Source: Xanthostigma xanthostigma
Taxonomy: Eukaryota; Arthropoda; Insecta; Raphidioptera; Raphidiidae
Length of the DNA: 64,000 nt
Direction: 5' to 3'
Assembly: GCA_963575645.1 (NCBI GenBank)
Contig: OY754464.1
Coordinates: 45,870,192 to 45,934,191 of the forward strand
Shown here: piece after piece, positions 23,425 through 34,467 of the stretch
Layout of the letters: every line of letters starts with the position of its first letter
How positions within the stretch are numbered: position 1 is the first letter of the stretch
Notes under the pieces: model-generated
What the model was told of the DNA's origin: nothing
The model's input: the letters and a program-made list of their open reading frames with translations, nothing else
Databases searched by the model: none
Made by a program: the position numbers and the translations under genes

Positions 23425-23727
23425 ACTTATATACCTACTAATATTGACACTTGCGCCGCACTGTGTCATAATGACATAATGACCGACCAGACGTCGCGTC
23501 GCGGTCGGTTTATCAGTTACGTTTGCGGCTTCACATAAATATAAAATTGAATATCTCCGAAGAGTATCAAGATATCGAAAAAATTCTTTCAGCATTTTTA
23601 AAACTATCATTATTATCATGCTGTGACACTATCATTAAGTATTTTCATCAAACAAAACTTCCTAATTAGAAATTCGAGCGATTGAGCGAAACGAATTTAC
23701 CCGGGCGAAGCCGGACGGACCATCTAG
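23425..23727 (+). mobile_element. Helitron-like non-autonomous element
   Basis: The 3' end ACCCGGGCGAAGCCGGACGG...CATCTAG followed by T matches the Helitron rule of a CTRR terminus inserted before T, with the hairpin CCGGGCGAAGCCGG just inside. The 5' boundary near 'ACCTACTAATATTGACA' is a guess. The 83-codon minus frame inside is not a gene. Confidence 0.6.
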
Positions 23728-24283
23728 TATTTTAATAAATAATAAAAAAGATTTTGTTACATAGCATATATTAATAATATTGATAATAATAATCTATTAT
23801 TAAATTAATAATGAAATATTTAGTTATGGTACAACTTGTATAATATAAAATGAATTATTCTTAGAACATAAAAAAGTGTATAGAACTATAATTCTAAGAA
23901 ATTAATACAACTGCGAGCAGAAGAGCTGCTAGCAATGGTTTAATTTTAGCAGCATATTTGATTCCTTTGATGTTGATGGCACAGTGCAACTGTCTGCCAT
24001 TTTATATACCCAAGCTTTATACCAGCAGAGCGACGTTCCGTTGTTTTCTTGTGGATACTGACGTTGGCCAGCATTGTGTATAGATTTGTCTATCGCTTAC
24101 GTCTTCTTCCTCTGCAACGCCGGTGGCACTACTCGTCTACAGACAGACAGACATAATATGTAACGTTTATACTGTGTTCATTGGCCTGGCTGCCTCCATA
24201 AGTAATATTGTTCTGTCATTTTCTTGCAATGAAAGCACAATAGGATTGTTTTGTTTTTGCTATTGATGATCACCCGTACCCCA
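23728..24283. other. non-coding DNA, no feature recognised
   Basis: Between a Helitron end and the LINE 3' end. It contains a GC-richer patch near 24000-24150 (GACGTTCCGTTGTTTTCTTG) with no identifiable product. Confidence 0.4.
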
Positions 24284-25890
24284 TAATAGAATAGAATACA
24301 ATTTATTATCCATATTACTTAAACACCAAATCACAAACTACAAAATAATAAGTAGGTATATATACAATTTAGTACGCTAAGTAAAATACATACTTAAATA
24401 CAAAAATCGTCAATTTTATAAAGACATTGATTGAGGAAAATTGCCTTTATTTCTTTTTTAAACTTAGTACTAAGTTCAAGATTTTTGATATTGTGAGTCA
24501 ACATATTGAAAATTTTTAATGCGTGGTATTCGTCACTGTTATTAGAGTCAATTTAGATTTCGGTAAAATTACATTAGAATTGTTTTTACGTTGCTTAATA
24601 AAGCACAAAGCAAAATAGACATTTATATATATATAATTTGCAACTGGCACGAAAATCAGGATTAAAAATATCTTTAACAAAAAAATTGAACCGATTTCAT
24701 AAAAGGCACTAAAAAGTAAAAAATAATTGCGTATTGAAATGTTTTGGAGTCGGTGTAGTTCTCGGAATAGATTTAATTTTAGCTGACACCGACTCCAAAA
24801 CATTTCAATACGCAATTATTTTTTACTTTTTAGTGCCTTTTATGAAGTCGGTTCAATTTTTTTGTTAAAGATATTTTATTTTTCTCTTTTTAGTGTTAAT
24901 CTAACACTAAAAATCGTTGAACATACATAAAAAAAACATTACGCATGCCTTTGAAATTTGAGAGTTTCCCTCGATTTCTCCGGGATCCACCATCAGATCC
25001 TGACTTGGTTCCGATGGGACCACCTCGGAAGTGCACTGTTTCGAATAAAAAAAAAAATTGAAAATCGGTCCATAATTGACGGAGAAATCGGTGAGCATAC
25101 ATAAAAAAAAAAATATACAGACGAACACAGAACCTCCTCTTTTTTGTTGAAGTCGGTTAAAAATGACATGATTTGCCTTCTTTTGAAGTAAGAATATTTT
25201 TTTAATAAATAACAAAAACCCCAACGAACAATACCGTATTTCACAAGCTGATAAAAATATGCCTAATATTGCATATAATAGACAGACAAACTTTAGAATC
25301 AAAACAACTATTTTAATGACACTAAGGGCAAAAACAATTTTAGTTATATTTAACAGCTATAGATTGTCAACATGGGCATTCCAAAAAGAGTGTAAGTTAT
25401 TGTTACACCTAAAAAGTTAATTTCTGATTTTTTATTGAGACATTTATTAATTACACAAGATTAAGATCTAAATTACTATAATTTTGTTTAGTGTGAAATG
25501 ACATATAAACGGTTTTATCAGGATATATAAAATATAATAAAAGTAGGACCTATGACAGAACCCTGCGGTACACTTGAATAAATGTGCACAGGGTCTGACA
25601 GCGTTTTTAATATATACTCTGCGTTCTGTTACTTAAAAAATATTTTATCCAATCATGGCTGGTACCTCTTATACCATAACATTAAATTTTGTCCAATAGT
25701 TTTTTGTAAACGCTCCATTTTTCATTCATTTTTCGCTGAAAATCGGCGAAGTGCCGCATTAGAAGTTTTACTTCAAACATATTATGTGACACCCAATCGG
25801 CCGTTTTTACTGCAGGCAGCGAGTATATTTTTTTGAATGATGATAAGGATCTCAACCATCTACTGAGATTGTGATAGTATTGCATAGTTG
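24284..25890 (-). pseudogene. Jockey/CR1-type LINE relic: reverse transcriptase pieces and 3' end
   Basis: Reading down the minus strand: KTADWVSHNMFEVKLL (25820-25770), corresponding to the 'F D x V S H N x L' region; WIKYFLSNRTQSIYIKNAV (25651-25595); then after a +1 shift SDPVHIYSSVPQGSVIGPTF, which contains the diagnostic reverse transcriptase motif [G/S]VPQGSVxGP; a later KYGIVRWGF (25241-25215), matching the post-RT 'YGxxxWG' segment; and a C-terminal ALKIFNMLTHNI...FLNQCLYKID ending at a TAA (24394-24396). A short AT-rich tail with ATTGTATTCTATTCTATT follows. Catalytic FADD-type residues and much of the palm domain are lost. The body is split by the fold-back repeat at about 24650-25160. 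It is a dead insertion, with no role in the host gene implied. Confidence 0.8.
24650..25160. mobile_element. 'GAAGTCGGTT' repeat with a 92-bp-arm hairpin, inserted in the LINE
   Basis: Arms 24665-24756 and 24786-24877 are inverted copies with a single mismatch and a 29-nt spacer (AAAATATCTTTAACAAAAAA; GAACCGA/GAAGTCGG; TTTTGGAGTCGGTGT). The right part ends 'AACCTCCTCTTTTTTGTTGA' AGTCGGTTAAAAA, a signature common in Lepidoptera. LINE reverse transcriptase coding resumes on both sides, so this is a later insertion. Confidence 0.75.
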
Positions 25891-26281
25891 TGAACGCTGA
25901 TGTTTATTTGTCTAACGTCACTGGCAGAAAGAAAAACTCTGAAGATTCAATCTTCTTTTTTTTAACAGAAAATAAAAGCGCGGGATTGAATTCTCAATTA
26001 TACGGTATAGGAATATTCCTGACAGTTATAAACGATTTTTGACTTAAGTAAATTTTTCTATTCTTTTCATCAATTGCTTCAGATTCATTTTTTGAAACAA
26101 TGCCAACTTCGTGTTGTCTAAATTGTCTTTAGTTCGAAATATATTCAGAAATTATATCAATACTTATTTTTATTTATTATAGCGCCGACATATTGTTTTC
26201 ACACGTTTATCTATTTCGCTATAATTTGATTTGGGTTTGTTTTTAGAGTGCATTTGTTTTAGAAAATTTGTTATACCTATA
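25891..26281. other. AT-rich non-coding DNA
   Basis: No repeat signature, hairpin or coding-like frame was recognised. Confidence 0.4.
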
Positions 26282-26380
26282 TGTTACCGGCCAAACCCGA
26301 TTTCAGGACAAACTAGTTTAGCCTAGGCTAAACTAGTCTGGCCTAAGCTCGATAGGACAAACTAGTTTAGTATAGGACGA
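26282..26380. mobile_element. Ginger-like palindromic MITE, decayed copy
   Basis: The left 42 bp (TGTTACCGGCCAAACCCGAT TTCAGGACAAACTAGTTT, in two pieces) match the element at 9280-9377 and are preceded by TATA (26278-26281). The right arm keeps two ACTAGTTTAG blocks but lacks the GTAACA end, so the right boundary is approximate. Confidence 0.7.
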
Positions 26381-27307
26381 TATATATTAATCAATGTTCT
26401 AAGTTGCTCCACCGCACTAACTTCCTCGTTGAGCTTTACTGACAGCGGATTTTCGTTTATCAGTAAGCTACCGTTACTCGAAGCAGTAGATAGAAGGAAC
26501 TAAGAAAAATAAATCCTGAAGAAATCTCCTAAAACTTTAAAGAACGTAAGGTTTTAGTTGCGGGTGGCGACTTTTGGACCATTTTTCTGGTCGTACCTTA
26601 ATTTCACTTACACGGAAATTTAAATATTTTTGTCCTTATTTTTTTTTTGCATATCTAATAGCCATCTAGATTTTTGCAAAAACAAATGTTTGTAGTTAGT
26701 TTTCAGAAGGTTTTCACAAAATTCGTTTCGTTACATACTCGTATTTCCCCCCTTCTTTCGACTTTCGCCTAAATTACACGTGCGCAGTCGATAATAAATC
26801 ATTAATCTAAATTATTTGCAGTCAATTTTATAAACATTTCTTTCCATCAAACATTTTGTAAGAAAGGAAATAAATAACAGACATATACATCATTGTGGAG
26901 AGTTTTATTTAATCGTCATTTTATAAACACATTCGCCAAGATTTATTTTTAATCGTGTAACTTAATCGAACTACACATAAGACGGGCGTGTAGCGCGACA
27001 TTTTTATCGCGACAAAGAATGCTGTAGGACATTAGTTAGCAGTCAGCTTCAAACACGAAGTGGGTGAGATCCACTTGTCATCGGCTATACTCGCGGCAAT
27101 TTGGTCCAATTTATAACACCTATTCCTTCATCCTTTATACTCTTTGCACCTATACTTACACTATAACCGACACTCGGCAAGTTATTATTACGTTTTGAGT
27201 GTGCGAAAACGAACCATTAAGATATGAATGATGTGCGAGAATAATAAAAAAAGTAAAATTTAATTTTTTTACAAAAAAAATACTGCGCAAAAATGAAACA
27301 AATACCT
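26381..27307. other. AT-rich non-coding DNA
   Basis: No features recognised. Confidence 0.4.
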
Positions 27308-27446
27308 AACTAAAAAGAAGAAAAAAGCTCGGAAATCCGCAACACACACCGAGTGGGGACCTATTTGTCTGTTCCTTTTGTTTTTGAATAGGTCCATCTG
27401 CATATTCAGGTTTTCCGATTTGTGTTCCTCTTTTTAGTTATTAGTT
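27308..27446. repeat. imperfect palindrome
   Basis: 'CTAACTAAAAAGA' (left) pairs with 'TCTTTTTAGTTATTAG' (right), and GGACCTATT (27357-27365) with AATAGGTCC (27388-27396); inner arms also pair loosely (CTCGGAAATCCG with TTTTCCGATTTG). Probably an old fold-back element. Confidence 0.5.
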
Positions 27447-28034
27447 TCTTTTTGTGCAGTCGGGTATCTTGTTTTTTTACACATTGGAGATTTTTCTTTT
27501 TTTTTATTTTTGTAGTTTGTCTCAAAATTGAGGCATAAAAGTTATACTCCTTTTGTACAAGTATTAATCACGCAGGTTTATTGCTATATATCGATTAAAC
27601 AAGCTTTTTAATTCTACCTAACTCTTGAAATTTATAGCTCGATGGAAGAACGTTTAGCATCTTGTGTCTATTTTATTGTAGACAAGTCGATAAATTGCAT
27701 TATGTTCTCTGTAGTTTACAAGAAGGTTTTTGCATGTATTCCAGTACCGTATTAGCAAATGCCCACTTTTATTTATTGTCAAATAAGAAAATAGTTACGC
27801 GATATTAAAACTCACTTTAATCCGGCCATTTTTATTCGTAAGGTAAGTACTTCGGTACATGATAATGATTAAAACCCGATTATCTAAGATACAAACCAAT
27901 GAATATTTTTACAGTATGACGTAAACTTGCTTGCTAACTTCACATGCATTTATAATACCTAAATTCACGTGAGTACAATAGGGATATTAGCGACGTTTGT
28001 GATAAAAAAAGAAAACCTAAAATGTAGGTATGAT

Positions 28035-28290
28035 CTAGTGGGTAGATTCTGTAAATTTCTCATATATGAGTTCGTAATCTTTGTCTAGTATCCACAAGTT
28101 TGTTCCAAGCATCCAGAAAACAGTAACGAAACCGGCCCCCGGATGCGCAGTAGTTGAAACGTGTTCCAAAACCGACACAAGCAGCTTAGTTTTAGCTATT
28201 GCGCATGCGGGTGACAGTTTCGTTACCGTTTGCTGGCTGCTTAGAACAAACTTCATGTCTATACACATGAGAGATCAAGTCGTGATTTAT
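28035..28290. mobile_element. palindromic MITE
   Basis: 28094-28132 (ACAAGTTTGTTCCAAGCATC CAGAAAACAGTAACGAAAC) is the inverse of 28211-28250 with a few changes. Open frames on both strands across it encode mirrored peptides (KFVxSxQ.TVTK on each), which is what a palindrome gives and not evidence of two genes. End points are uncertain. Confidence 0.7.
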
Positions 28291-29100
28291 TTTATACTTT
28301 CGAAGGGTACCAACTAGGGTAATTTAGCCTAACATCAATTCATATTTTAAATTCATCATTATTTTTACAATAAATTGCAAATCCAATTGACGCTTTAACC
28401 AGTAGATTAGAACCTGGGAACTAGAACATGCACTACTTTAGTTACTTGCTCAATTAAATTACGAGACGTTAATGACCTCAGTTGTCGAGCGTCTCTACAA
28501 TATCTTTACAATTAAATTAGTATTTTGCACGGTATTTAATGTGCGTAGATCTTCTATAATACGCTCCTTTGGTATGTGAATTGTCAGTATTCTTGTTTGC
28601 ATATTTTGTATATAGGTACCTGCTTTATGGAATCATTTATTATGGAAAAAAGTGTTTACCTACGTAGAGGATTATTTCAATTTTCTGTTTACTGATAATC
28701 TATTCTGAAAAGTACCCCAACAGAGCCGAATATTAATAATGCCAATAAATTTCTAAGGAAAAATTTCTTTATGACAGTTTCGGTACATCAAATAAATTTA
28801 TACCGTTATATGCAATTATATCTTAAAATAATTTTTGTTGAAATTTTGACAAGTCATAAAAATAAGTCTAAGTAACAATTGCATGCACTAAAATAGTTGA
28901 CCAGATGATTTAGTGTTTTATAGATAAAGTTGTCAGTTTGTCATTGAAAGTGAATGTTTTAAATGGACTACTATCTAAAAAGGGACGTTTTTATTTTCGT
29001 TATGCGTTTTATTTATATCTTTGATAGACAGCAAAGTGCCATAAGACGCATCAAAACAAGACATTTTGAATTTTCGTATTATTAGGCGCGAATAGCGTAA
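28291..29100. other. non-coding DNA with one TIR-element end
   Basis: 28464-28500 (ACGTTAATGACCTCAGTTGT CGAGCGTCTCTACAAT) matches the right end of the element at 40415-40790 (GATGCTAATGGCCTTAGTTG TCGAGCATCTATAAT). Otherwise unassigned. Confidence 0.5.
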
Positions 29101-29128
29101 GCTAAAGCGCCTATATGTACTCGCTTTG

Positions 29129-29168
29129 TCTGTGAATCTGTGAATCTGTGAATCTGTGAATCTGTGAG
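29129..29168 (+). repeat. 8-bp tandem repeat (TCTGTGAA)5
   Basis: Five consecutive TCTGTGAA units, the last ending in G instead of A. They sit within a block 'GCGCCTATATGTACTCGCTT...GTATCCAGCGTACAGCCC' that looks like the edge of a dispersed repeat. Confidence 0.95.
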
Positions 29169-30059
29169 TCACGCTTTTTGTATCCAGCGTACAGCCCAAA
29201 CGCCTTAACCGATTTTAAAAAACTTTTTTTTGTTCGATTCGTCTCCGGGTAACTTAAATCCTAACGTCGCCCGATTTTTGAATTTTTGTCCCAGAGGGGA
29301 GAAAATTAGGAAAAAAAAAGTTTTTTGCTTATTTCTCGCTCAATTTAAATCAGATCGGTTTGAAACCAGTCTTAAACGAAAGAGGAGAACATTTTACATA
29401 TATTTCGTGTAACAGAATTTGCCCAAACAGTTTTTTTATCCCGATTTATATAGAAATAAATTCATTTTATACATAATTATATAGAAATGAATTCAATTTA
29501 ATTGTTGCACGGTTTAACATGACAATTTAAAATACGAGCACCAAGGTAATTTGAAATAGAAAGGATTGATTTTTTTTTTAAGTTGGACTAAGTCTAAACC
29601 AATTCTGAAAATTTTAGGGGGGGTTGCCCGATTATTTATATAAATAAATGACTTCAAAAGTAGGCATATTTAACATTGGCTTTATGGTAAAACGGTAGAT
29701 GGATGATATGTTTTCATTGATTTCTCCAAAACTAGTCGGTGGAAATTAAAAAAAAACTATTTAAATTAAAATTAAAACATTAATAAATTATTGAAAACAA
29801 AAAAACCCGTTGTGCCCGACTAATTAAAAAGATATTTAATTAAATAAATATCTTTTTAATTATAAATAAATATTAAAAAAAGGCAAGCCTTTCATTTAAA
29901 ATTGCCTTGGTAGTACTAAAATAAAAAGTTTGCATTTGTTCAAAAACGAATGCCATTATAAATATTGGTAAAATGCAACGCCTTCTGAGTTAACAATTTG
30001 AATAACTAATTTAGAACATAAAACTTTGACAGTTGCAAACGTCATTTTTGACATTTCTT
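29169..30059. other. non-coding DNA with a short perfect hairpin
   Basis: 29821-29860 is an inverted repeat with 17-bp arms AATTAAAAAGATATTTA and a 6-nt spacer. An open frame at 29230-29412 has no recognisable product. Confidence 0.5.
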
Positions 30060-30303
30060 ACCATTCCGACACAACGGATGATCGGATTGTAACCAAATTT
30101 TGGGAGGATGTTTGATATGCAAATATAAAGTGATTTATTGTTTTTTTGGGGAACATCGGCGCATGCGCAAAAGAGTATATCTTTTATAATGTTGTTTTAT
30201 AAAATAATAATATAGTTTTTGACGTGATAACGTCTTATAAATTGATGAAACACCAATCTTATAAATTGATAAAACACCGGCTGCATGTACGAAAAAGTGT
30301 CAC

Positions 30304-30378
30304 GTTCCGAAATCTGTCCCGTTCCGAAATCTGTACCGTTCCAAAATCTGTCCCGTTCCGAAATGTGTCACGTTCCGC
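30304..30378 (+). repeat. 17-bp tandem array
   Basis: GTTCCG occurs at 30304, 30321, 30338, 30355 and 30372, exactly 17 bp apart, with unit GTTCCGAAATCTGTCCC and minor variants. Confidence 0.95.
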
Positions 30379-30400
30379 CTGACTTAAATATGATATTCGA

Positions 30401-31150
30401 GCGGCAGATATCATCAACCGATTGAGATGAAAATTTGTATACACGTTTAGTTTGAATGACAATGCATGGTTAGCTGTATGACGTCACTCTAAATCCAATA
30501 TGGCGGACTTCTAAAGATGGCGGAAATGCCTTCGGTAATTTTGAAGCAGATATCATCAACCGATTGAGATGAAAATTTGTATACAGGTTTAGTTTGAATG
30601 ACAATGCATTGTTAGCTGTGTGACGTCACTCTAAATCAAATATGGCGAACTTCTAAAGATGGCGGACTAATTTTATTATGCTTTCCTACAATATGGGTAT
30701 CAAATGAAAGGGCTTGCTGAGAATAACTCGAAAAATAAAGTGACGTCACTCTAAATCCCATATGGCGGACTTCTAAAGATGGCGGACTAATTTTATTATG
30801 CTTTCCTACAATATGGGTATCAAATGAAAGGGCTTGCTGAGAATAACTCGAAAAATATAGTGACGTCACTCTAAATCCAATATGGCGGACTTCTAAAGAT
30901 GGCGGACTAATTTTATTATGCTTTCCTACAATATGGGTATCAAATGAAAGGGCTTGCTGAGAATAGCCCGAAAAATAAAGTGACGTCACTCTAACTCCAA
31001 TATGGCGGACTTTTAAAGATGGCGGACTAATTTTATTATGCTTTCCTACAATATGGGTATCAAATGAAAGGGCTTGCTGAGAATAACTCGAAAAATAAAG
31101 TGATTTTAGTTTAAATCCAATATGGCGGACTTCTAAAGATGGCGGACTAA
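30401..31150 (+). repeat. 145-bp and 120-bp tandem arrays ('ATGGCGGACTTCTAAAGATG')
   Basis: Two 145-bp units begin GCAGATATCATCAACCGATT near 30401 and 30546. Then a 120-bp unit (GACGTCACTCTAAATCCAAT, ATGGCGGACTTCTAAAGATG, CAATATGGGTATCAAATGAA, AGGGCTTGCTGAGAATAACT) repeats from about 30622, 30742, 30862, 30982 and 31102 (partial), with few differences between units. Because 120 is a multiple of 3, the minus strand stays open (30636-30989) and encodes 40-residue repeats (SPPSLEVRHMGFRVTSLYFS...). I treat this as a by-product of the array. Confidence 0.93.
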
Positions 31151-31975
31151 GTTTTTGACGTCAAGAGGGGTTTAAAAAAAAAAGTTTTTGACGTGATAAC
31201 GTCTTATAAATTGATGAAACACCAGCTGCACGCACGAAAAAGTGTAACGTTCCGTAACATTCCGCCTGACCCTGTGCGTGCAAGCGAGAGCGCAGTAATG
31301 TATTATTAAATATGATATTGAGCGGAATACGTTATCACGTAAAACTATCGTCCGTAAACCGACTTTACAGACAACCAATTTTTTATAACGGCTTATTATT
31401 CTGCATATTTTACTAGAAATTTTTGTAATTTTTTTTGGGGATAATCGGCGCATGCGCAAAAGATATTATATGCTATGATGTTTTTTATATAATAATAGTA
31501 AACTTTTCATAAATGATTATTATTCTATATGTTTTACAAGAAAGTTTTGTAATTTATTTTTCGGGAAAATCGGCGCATGCGCAACAGAGAAAGAAGTACC
31601 TACCTTTCAATGTTGTTTTTTTTATAATTATGATATACTTACATGTCATAACAGTTTATTAGCCTGTATATTTTTACAAGATAGTCATGAAAAAATGTGT
31701 TTTTCTAAATTTGTACTTAGTTTCAGAAATATTTTGAAAATAAAAAAAATCTAATGTTAGTTTGTTCCGTAGATGTTAGTTAGGTATTTGACAAGCATTC
31801 TTTGTTTATTTTTAACATCATAACGTGATAACATATAGAAAACCATGAACACGAACAGCAAATTTTATAATGTTTAGTGGTAACTATACGCGTTACTATA
31901 CGCGTTAACGGAAATTTTATTTTCTTTGTTATTATATGTCAAATGTCAATATTATAATTTATTAGTTGGAAAGGC

Positions 31976-32992
31976 CCCATAATCTAATTGCTGCAATTTG
32001 TTCGACTAGATTAAATTAACTAAAGCTTTGAAATTTCACACACATGCAAGTCTGGTGACAATGTATATATCCAATATGGCGGATGCCCCAAGATGACGGA
32101 ATACCTTTTCCTTCTCAACCATCTTGAATAAAATAATCAAATAATTTTTATAATTTATTGTCATAATAGTTAAAATTTTGAAAGACTATAAAAACAAGAA
32201 AAATAAAATACTAATAAAAAGAAAGTTTTTATTGAAATGTACCAAAAAGAAAATATAATTTTTATAATTTAGGGTCACAATTATATTATTAATTGTGACT
32301 AATAAACGATCATAGAGTTTACAGCTAACGCTTTTATATTTATGAACCTAAATTAATTATTAATAAATTATTAAAATGATTTTTTCCTTTCTGTGTTTCA
32401 ATACTTTCAACTGTTATTTTTTTATTAGATTAAGTTAATTAAATTATATTATTAAGCTCAAAGTGTCGTTAAAAATATACATCAATTTTCGAACATAACG
32501 TTGGGGTATATTATGTAAAATTCGCGCCTTGTAATTCTTGAATTACTTGTGTCTTCAGACAATATTTTTTTTTACTTTATGTTTATCGCCTTCATCTTCA
32601 TGTGACGTGAGCTTGTTTTCTAGTTCATTAGACATTTATGTAAAAAATATTTCTTTGGTGTAACTTTTTTTTGTTAAATATCTATTTCACGAGATACCGA
32701 AATGTTTCTTAGTTAGACCCCTCTCTCCCGCCTAAAGCTGTATTATACGCTCCCGGTCGAGAATATACTTTTTGCAACAATTTAAAATGACGATCTTTTT
32801 GGATCAAATTTTCGAAAAAATTGAGTTCAACTCACACAAAGTTTATCGATATTTTTCAAAGGTAGGCAATTGTCAGTAGTGCCCACTGATACATCTTTTA
32901 TTATTTTTGATTTGAGTCCAAAGCCCAAGTTCAAAAATAAGGCGGGGAGAATGTAAATGGTGAACACCTGTTTTTAACTTTTTTTACGTTAA
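31976..32992. other. non-coding DNA
   Basis: 'CCAATATGGCGGATGCCCCA' near 32071 is a stray piece of the preceding array family. Nothing else recognised. Confidence 0.4.
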
Positions 32993-33300
32993 AAGGCCGC
33001 GCACACTTATCAAGCACAGGCCAGCTGGACCAGCACAGCACGAACCTGCATGATGTCGCACACTAGACCAGCAGCTTTTAGCACGGATTCACGACCGACA
33101 CATCACTAATACACCACATCGGTCCAGCACGACCTATTTATTGCAGGCGACTGACTGACGGTCATTGCTGGTTGCTGGTTATAGGCTAGTCTAATGTGCG
33201 CTACTCCTTTAAATAACACGGGGGTACCTTAACAATCGGCTTTTCTGCTCCGTGATGTGATGATCGTGTTGATCCATGCTTGATAAGTGTGCGCGGCCTT
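32993..33300. mobile_element. Harbinger-type MITE ('TATCAAGCACG' family), intact copy
   Basis: Terminal inverted repeats AAGGCCGCGCACACTTATCA AGCA, perfect over at least 22 bp apart from small differences, flanked by TAA (32990-32992; 33301-33303). Internal blocks 'CCAGCACAGCACGAACCTGC' and 'GACTGACTGACGGTCATTGC' are shared with the other copies. Confidence 0.88.
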
Positions 33301-33303
33301 TAA

Positions 33304-33664
33304 AAGCAACACACATCTATTTTGTCCTTGTCGACTGCATTTAAACCTCATAAGATGTGTCATTTTATTATCGGTATTTAGTGTGTAGTGTTAATTAGAG
33401 GAATGTATATTATTTGGTCCTTTCGTACTATGAGAAGAAGATTGCGTATGAAAGATATTTTCTATATTTTTTGCACTATATATACTCCATGTAAAGTAGC
33501 TGTTTTACATGCATGTATGCAGGCATGTAAACTGACTCATTACGCACTAGTGCAGTAAAGTAAAGCAAACTGGTCGCGCTAACCCACTCCATAGTAAATC
33601 ACTGTTTGTCTGTCAGTTGTTTTTTTCTTATAACCGATTATTAGAATTGACGAATTGACATTTG
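33304..33664. other. non-coding DNA
   Basis: Nothing recognised apart from a short 'ACATGCATGTATGCAGGCATGT' self-similar stretch near 33509-33530. Confidence 0.35.
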
Positions 33665-34090
33665 TGCAAAAGTGAATTGTCAAAATTTTTGAAAATGAAC
33701 TGAAAATCAGCTATTTTATAGAAAGTTCTTGCAAAAAATATCATACCTCGTGCGTTATGGTATTATGATTCACGTGACTGTTAAAATTTGTTGACTCTCG
33801 TTTTGAACATAATGTCACATTTCGTTGTAATATTACCTGTAAATGCTATTGGGATTTGATATATGGGCGGAGTTTAGGCCAAATGTAATGTCAGATCCGT
33901 CATTTTTCACATATTATTATATAGTAATACTAACAGCATGTAAAATGTACTGACCTTATGGTTTCAATTTCTGTCGCCAGATGTCAAATTGCAATAATAT
34001 TTCTATTCCACTGATTACTCTCTTCGTGTCGCCATATTGATTACGTCACAAGTAAACTCCACCCACATGTCAGATCCCAATTGGACTCTT
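33665..34090. repeat. dispersed repeat with inverted 'GGGATTTGATATATGGGCGGAG' arms
   Basis: 33849-33880 (ATTGGGATTTGATATATGGG CGGAGTTTA) pairs with 34052-34082 (TAAACTCCACCCACATGTCA GATCCCAAT). The left part (33665-33760) matches 59847-59960 in the retn intron. Non-coding. Confidence 0.55.
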
Positions 34091-34312
34091 ACAGTGCATG
34101 CCGTCATATATAAAACTTTTCAAATATAAACATTTTTGTATCCAAGTCTAATGGCTGATTGCATAAAAATATTAAAGTTTTCTAGCGTTTTAATGTAACT
34201 GTCTATCACAATATTTATATAAATAGCAACATCGCTATAAAATTAACTACAAAAATGACATTGACAGCTGATGACATTCAAATGCTTTTTTAATAATGAA
34301 TCAAGTACACTC

Positions 34313-34467
34313 TAATAGCGTTATTCTGTATGGTCAATGTTAGAATGTACAGCACTGTTAAATCGTTGTCTTACTTTAACTTATGTGATGTTAAATATGT
34401 TAAGATGTGACAAAAAATTAACAGCACTGTAAATTATTACATTGACCATACAGAATAGCCTTATAAT
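34313..34467. mobile_element. palindromic MITE, 'TATTCTGTATGGTCAATG' arms
   Basis: 34321-34361 and 34418-34457 are inverted copies (TATTCTGTATGGTCAATGTT ... ACAGCACTGTTAA) with a spacer of about 56 nt. Confidence 0.8.

Larger units (their letters stand above)
30215..31345. mobile_element. TA-flanked element with 'GTTTTTGACGTGATAACGT' ends, carrying tandem arrays
   Basis: Left end GTTTTTGACGTGATAACGTC; right end, complemented, GTTTTACGTGATAACGTATT; TA on both sides (30213-30214, 31346-31347). A second copy of the left part (GTTTTTGACGTGATAACGTC TTATAAATTGATGAAACACC) begins near 31181, so the structure looks like a partial dimer joined by the arrays at 30302-30377 and 30401-31150. Confidence 0.65.
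30060..31975 (+). mobile_element. 'ACCATTCCAA' family, expanded copy
   Basis: Starts TTACCATTCCGACACAACGG and continues in the same order as the complement of 50279-50878 (AACCAAATTTTGGGAGGATG, 'GGGGAACATCGGCGCATGCG'). It is then interrupted by the element at 30215-31345 and resumes at ATAACGGCTTATTATTCTGC. The 'TCGGCGCATGCGCAAAAG' unit recurs at about 31446 and 31570, a local duplication of about 124 bp. It ends TTGGAAAGGCC near 31966-31975. Confidence 0.7.

Noticed and set aside
25515..25575. Plus-strand peptide KVGPMTEPCGTL as a coding signal
   Set aside because: The complement reads VPQGSVIGPTF, the standard LINE reverse transcriptase motif; the plus reading is its shadow.
29129..29168. 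CRISPR-like repeat
   Set aside because: The units are 8 bp with no spacers; this is a simple tandem repeat in a eukaryotic genome.
30636..30989. 117-residue repetitive protein on the minus strand
   Set aside because: It is open only because the array unit is 120 bp; it lies within a transposon array and the period explains the frame.
30401..31150. CRISPR-like array
   Set aside because: The units are contiguous with no variable spacers; a minisatellite within a transposon.
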